The position numbers and the translations under genes were made by a program. The notes beneath the pieces were generated by a model. The model was not told where the DNA came from, did no database searches, and saw only the letters and a list, made by a program, of their open reading frames with translations. From Alphaproteobacteria bacterium (GTDB taxonomy: Bacteria > Myxococcota_A > UBA796 > GCA-2862545), in the NCBI GenBank assembly GCA_020632955.1, contig JACKEO010000037.1:1-10017 (forward strand): a stretch of DNA of 10,017 bases, read 5' to 3'. Of this stretch, positions 7,371-10,017 are shown in pieces; positions within the stretch are counted from its first letter, which is position 1; the number at the start of each line of letters is the position of its first letter.

Positions 7371-8318
7371 GTGGCATCGTCCGGCAACAACTCACGCATC
7401 GCGCTGCTCTTCTTCGCCGGCGCGATCGTCGTCGCCTTCGGCGCGATCTACGCCATCTTCTCGATCCTCGACGGCTACCGTCGCAAGGCCATCGCCGTGG
7501 CCGACCGCCCGGTCGAGACGGTCACCGTGGTGGCGGCCAGCCGCACGCTCTACCAGGGCGTGGGCATCACCAACGACGACCTGTTCGTGGTGAACGTGCC
7601 CCCCGACTACCTGCCGATCATGAAGGATCCGGCCAACCCCAAGCAGCACATCAAGGCCGAGGTCTTCTCGAGCCGCGAGCGCGTGGTGGGCCAGGTGCCC
7701 CGCGAGCGCATCCTCGCGAACGAGTTCGTGCGCCCCGAGCGGCTGGCCGACGGCAGCGTGGGCCTGGGCCTCAACGCCCTCATCCCCCGCGGCATGCGCG
7801 CCATCTCGGTGGGCCTCAAGGGCGCCGACGCCGTGCACGGCTTCCTCACCCCCGGCAACTACGTCGACGTGCTCGTCACGATGAAGGACGAGCTGGGCGA
7901 GCGCCGCACCGAGACGATCCTCCAGGCCGTCTTCGTGCTCGGCGTGAACAGCCGCGCGCAGAACGAGAACCCCGACAACATCCGGGTGCGCGGCTCGCAG
8001 GCCCCGTCGGTCACCTTCCTCACCACGCCGAACCAGGCCGAGGACATCGCGTACGCCGACGAGCTCGGCGCGCTCAGCCTCACCCTGCGCAACGTGCAGG
8101 ACGTGGTCTACACCCAGCTCGACGGCATCACGATCGACAACCTGCTGGCCCGCCTGCAGCCCAAGGTCGCGCCGATCCCCAGCCTCGACGACACCAAGCC
8201 CGCGGTGCGCGTCTACAGCCCGCGCCCGGTCACCCAGGAGGACCTCTACGGGTCCATCAAGGTGTACAAGGGCACCTCGCAGTCCGAGGTCAACTACAAG
8301 ATCACGGGCAACGAGTAG
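7371..8318 (+). CDS. cpaB: Flp/Tad pilus assembly protein CpaB (RcpC), paralogue 2
   Basis: A 315-residue protein starting at GTG 7371, with AGGAGG 6 bases upstream. Residues about 10-31 form the membrane anchor. SAF domain at about 50-124 and RcpC/CpaB domain at about 135-246 match paralogue 1 closely, with a single-residue offset near the N-terminus. The C-terminal region is more typical of the family than that of paralogue 1: VRVYSPRPVTQEDLYG and then IKVYKGTSQSEVNY, the expected final I-x-V-x-x-G-T strand. It lacks the cysteine pair. It is likely the ancestral-type copy, anchored in the inner membrane and acting in the periplasm with the pilus secretin, which is not encoded here. Its stop lies 9 bases from the 3' end of the convergent lnt gene. 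A possible stem (TCGCCC 8336-8341 with GGGCGA 8354-8359) inside lnt could help end its transcript. Confidence 0.9.
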   Translation: MASSGNNSRIALLFFAGAIVVAFGAIYAIFSILDGYRRKAIAVADRPVETVTVVAASRTLYQGVGITNDDLFVVNVPPDYLPIMKDPANPKQHIKAEVFSSRERVVGQVPRERILANEFVRPERLADGSVGLGLNALIPRGMRAISVGLKGADAVHGFLTPGNYVDVLVTMKDELGERRTETILQAVFVLGVNSRAQNENPDNIRVRGSQAPSVTFLTTPNQAEDIAYADELGALSLTLRNVQDVVYTQLDGITIDNLLARLQPKVAPIPSLDDTKPAVRVYSPRPVTQEDLYGSIKVYKGTSQSEVNYKITGNE

Positions 8319-8327
8319 GTCCGGCGC

Positions 8328-9758
8328 CTACCGCGTCGCCCGGCGTCGCTGCAGGGCGACCGCGGCGAGGGCGGCCCAGCCTCCTGCCGTCCAGAGGAGC
8401 GCCAGCGTGCAGCCCGCCAGGGGCGGCGCGCGGCGCCTGACCACGAGGCGCACCGCGGTGCCGCGGGCCTCCGGCGCGCTGCCGTCCACGTGCGGCGCCG
8501 ACCAGCGCACCCGACCCCAGGGGTCGATGGCGGCGCTGAGGCCGCTGGTGGTGGGGCGCATCACCCAGCGGCCCGTGCTGATCGCGGCGAGGCGGGCCGT
8601 GGCGAGGTGCCAGGTGGCGCCGGGCCCGCCGCGGAACCAGCCGTCGTGGGCGGCAGCCACGAGCAGCTCCACGTCCTCCGCGACGGCCTCGCGCAAGGCG
8701 CCCGGGAAGAGGTCCTCGTAGCAGATGAGGGGGCCCAGGCGGACGCCGGCCAGCGTCAGCACGCGGGGCGTGGTGCCCGCGCGGTAGGCCTCGCGGCCCC
8801 AGTCGCCCAGGGCGCGCTCGGTGAGCGGCACGCGCAGGTGCTTGTCGAAGCGTCCGGTGACCTGGCCGTCCTCGACGGTCACGAGGCTGTTGGTGGCCCC
8901 CTCGTCCTCGCGCACCTCCACCCCCAGGAGCACGGGCGGCAGGCCGGCCCAGGCGTCCCGCAGGGCGGTGCGGTGGTGGCTGCCCTCCGCGCCGGGGCGG
9001 AAGGGCCACGAGGACTCGGGCGTGAGCACCAGGCTCCCGCCGGCCTCGCGCACCAGGCCGCGGAGACGGTCGGCGCGCGCCTGGGCGGTGCTCGCACGGC
9101 GGGCGTCGAGGGGGTCGAGGTCGGGCTGCACGAGGCCCACCTCCACCGGGCTGCCCGACGGGTCCTCGGGCCACACGAGGCCCTGCACCGCCCAGACGCC
9201 CAGGAGCGCGAGCGCCCGACCGCGGGGGAGACCCGCGCCCACGGCCACCGCCAGGCCCGACAGCAGCGCGGTGCCGCCCACCGCGGCGGGCCAGGCCAGC
9301 CACGGCACGCCGGCCAGCAGCAGGGCGGGGGGCACCGGGAAGGGCTGGAGCTGGGCGAGGGGCTCGGTGCAGGCCAGCCAGGCGAGCCCGAGCGCGACGG
9401 CGGGCGCGAGGCCGAGGCGGCGTGCGTAGCCCGCCACGGCCCCCACCAGGGCCCACGGCAGGCCCTCCGCGAGGATCATCAGGGCGGTGGCGGCCGCGGG
9501 GTGCGGCAGGCCGAAGTCGACGAGGGCCTGATGCGCCGACGACAGGGCGGTGGCGGCCCACGTCACGCCTGCGATCGCGGCGGCCAGGGCGTCGTGCAGG
9601 GGCCGACCCCGCAGGCCCCGGGCCCACAGCAGCGCGCCCAGCGCCAGCAGGGGCGGCCCGCGGAGGTCCGGCATCGCGAGGCCCCAGCACAGGCCCGCCA
9701 GGGCCACCAGGCCGAGGCCGAGGCGCAGGGAGGGAGCGGAGGACGGAGGCGCGGGCAT
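8328..9758 (-). CDS. lnt: Apolipoprotein N-acyltransferase
   Basis: A 476-residue inner-membrane enzyme that transfers an acyl chain from a phospholipid to the N-terminal cysteine of apolipoproteins, the last step of lipoprotein maturation. The first about 195 residues are a series of hydrophobic membrane segments. The nitrilase-like periplasmic domain follows (about 205-440) with the catalytic triad visible: E248 in LTPESSWPF, K306 in FDKHLRVPLTE and C346 in LICYEDLFP. The further essential glutamates seen in E. coli Lnt appear at the same offsets: E314 (Lys+8) and E348 (Cys+2). A last hydrophobic helix (about 445-469) and an RRR tail end the protein. It is slightly shorter than E. coli Lnt (512). 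The ATG at 9758 has only a weak ribosome site, so the transcript may be leaderless or the start slightly off. The gene is divergent from a probable lipoprotein gene. Confidence 0.93.
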   Translation of the reverse strand: MPAPPSSAPSLRLGLGLVALAGLCWGLAMPDLRGPPLLALGALLWARGLRGRPLHDALAAAIAGVTWAATALSSAHQALVDFGLPHPAAATALMILAEGLPWALVGAVAGYARRLGLAPAVALGLAWLACTEPLAQLQPFPVPPALLLAGVPWLAWPAAVGGTALLSGLAVAVGAGLPRGRALALLGVWAVQGLVWPEDPSGSPVEVGLVQPDLDPLDARRASTAQARADRLRGLVREAGGSLVLTPESSWPFRPGAEGSHHRTALRDAWAGLPPVLLGVEVREDEGATNSLVTVEDGQVTGRFDKHLRVPLTERALGDWGREAYRAGTTPRVLTLAGVRLGPLICYEDLFPGALREAVAEDVELLVAAAHDGWFRGGPGATWHLATARLAAISTGRWVMRPTTSGLSAAIDPWGRVRWSAPHVDGSAPEARGTAVRLVVRRRAPPLAGCTLALLWTAGGWAALAAVALQRRRATR

Positions 9759-9814
9759 CGCCGCGGCTAACCCGCGATCCGGGTCCGCCTGCTAGAGCGG
9801 GGGAGGGAGGTGGT

Positions 9815-10017
9815 GTGCGCGTCCTGCTGCTCCTGGCCGTGGTGGGCACGATGGCCTGCCGTGGCCTGCCCGCCTCCTCGCTCGGCGCGAGCCCTCCGCC
9901 GTCCGAGGCGAGCGGCGCGGCGCCCACGGCGGCGCGGCAGGCCCACGCACGCGCCCGCCTGGCGGTGGCGCGCGGCGAGGCGGAGGAGGCGGAGCGTCAG
10001 GTGGCCTGGGTGCTCAG
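9815..10017 (+). CDS. Probable lipoprotein with TPR-like helices, N-terminal part (runs off right edge)
   Basis: The first 67 codons are present. GTG 9815 follows a GGGAGGGAGG run (9801-9810). The N-terminus MRVLLLLAVVGTMAC is a short signal peptide ending at C15. The lipobox is atypical (T-M-A-C, with Thr at -3), so lipid attachment is likely but not certain. A Ser/Pro/Ala linker (about 19-38) leads into an alanine-rich amphipathic helix pair (AARQAHARARLAVARGEAEEAERQVAWVL) of the kind seen in tetratricopeptide repeats: A-x-x-x-L, then G-x-x-x-E-A. TAGAGC at 9793-9798 could be its -10, but no -35 is visible. The end lies outside the window. The product could be a TPR lipoprotein or simply a helical envelope protein. 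Confidence 0.65.
   Translation, partial: MRVLLLLAVVGTMACRGLPASSLGASPPPSEASGAAPTAARQAHARARLAVARGEAEEAERQVAWVL

Noticed and set aside
5909..8318. A full flp/tad pilus operon
   Set aside because: Only SAF/CpaB proteins are present. No secretin, ATPase, prepilin or TadB/C-like gene lies in the window, and the next gene is lnt on the opposite strand.
8490..9770. A 426-codon open frame on the plus strand
   Set aside because: It is antisense to lnt, whose catalytic residues are all present. The antisense product is low-complexity Gly/Ala/Arg/His.

Overview
The window is very GC-rich (well over 70% by eye). It encodes a protein with thrombospondin type 3 calcium-binding repeats and a C-terminal Cys-x-x-Cys / membrane helix / RRRR tail of the MYXO-CTERM type, next to Asp/Ser/Thr-rich secreted proteins. 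Together these point to a Gram-negative member of the Myxococcota (a deltaproteobacterial-type predator or soil/sediment organism). An Lnt gene and two candidate lipoproteins fit a diderm envelope. No species can be named.

Layout: (1) Positions 1-246 hold a mobile-element boundary. The 5' half of a tRNA-Arg(UCU) gene (minus strand) stops at its anticodon loop. It is followed by an att-like region with direct repeats and palindromes, then by the first 26 codons of a probable tyrosine integrase that runs off the left edge. (2) Positions 302-1950 (minus) hold two secreted proteins in one unit: a MYXO-CTERM surface protein with TSP3 repeats, then a small lipoprotein. (3) Positions 2034-5757 (plus) hold a good sigma70-type promoter, a BolA-family protein, a CGFS monothiol glutaredoxin (the classic BolA/Grx iron-sulfur pair) and a large SWIM-zinc-finger SNF2 ATPase, followed by a possible terminator. 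(4) Positions 5832-8318 (plus) hold a leader with a tandem 17-bp repeat and three consecutive membrane-anchored SAF-domain proteins. These are a 125-residue SAF-only protein and two full-length CpaB/RcpC paralogues about three-quarters identical in their cores. (5) Positions 8328-9758 (minus) hold apolipoprotein N-acyltransferase (Lnt), convergent with the cpaB genes and divergent from (6), the start of a probable lipoprotein with TPR-like helices that runs off the right edge.

The BolA and Grx proteins should work together in Fe-S handling. The CpaB proteins normally serve the periplasmic side of a Flp/Tad pilus channel, but no other tad gene is present here, so this looks like a detached, expanded cpaB cluster. 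Lnt would complete N-acylation of the lipoproteins encoded at both ends. The parts most worth a second look are the broken tRNA/integrase junction and the triple SAF/CpaB array, which has signs of duplication with gene conversion. I found no clearly new defence or toxin system, CRISPR array, rRNA or insertion sequence.
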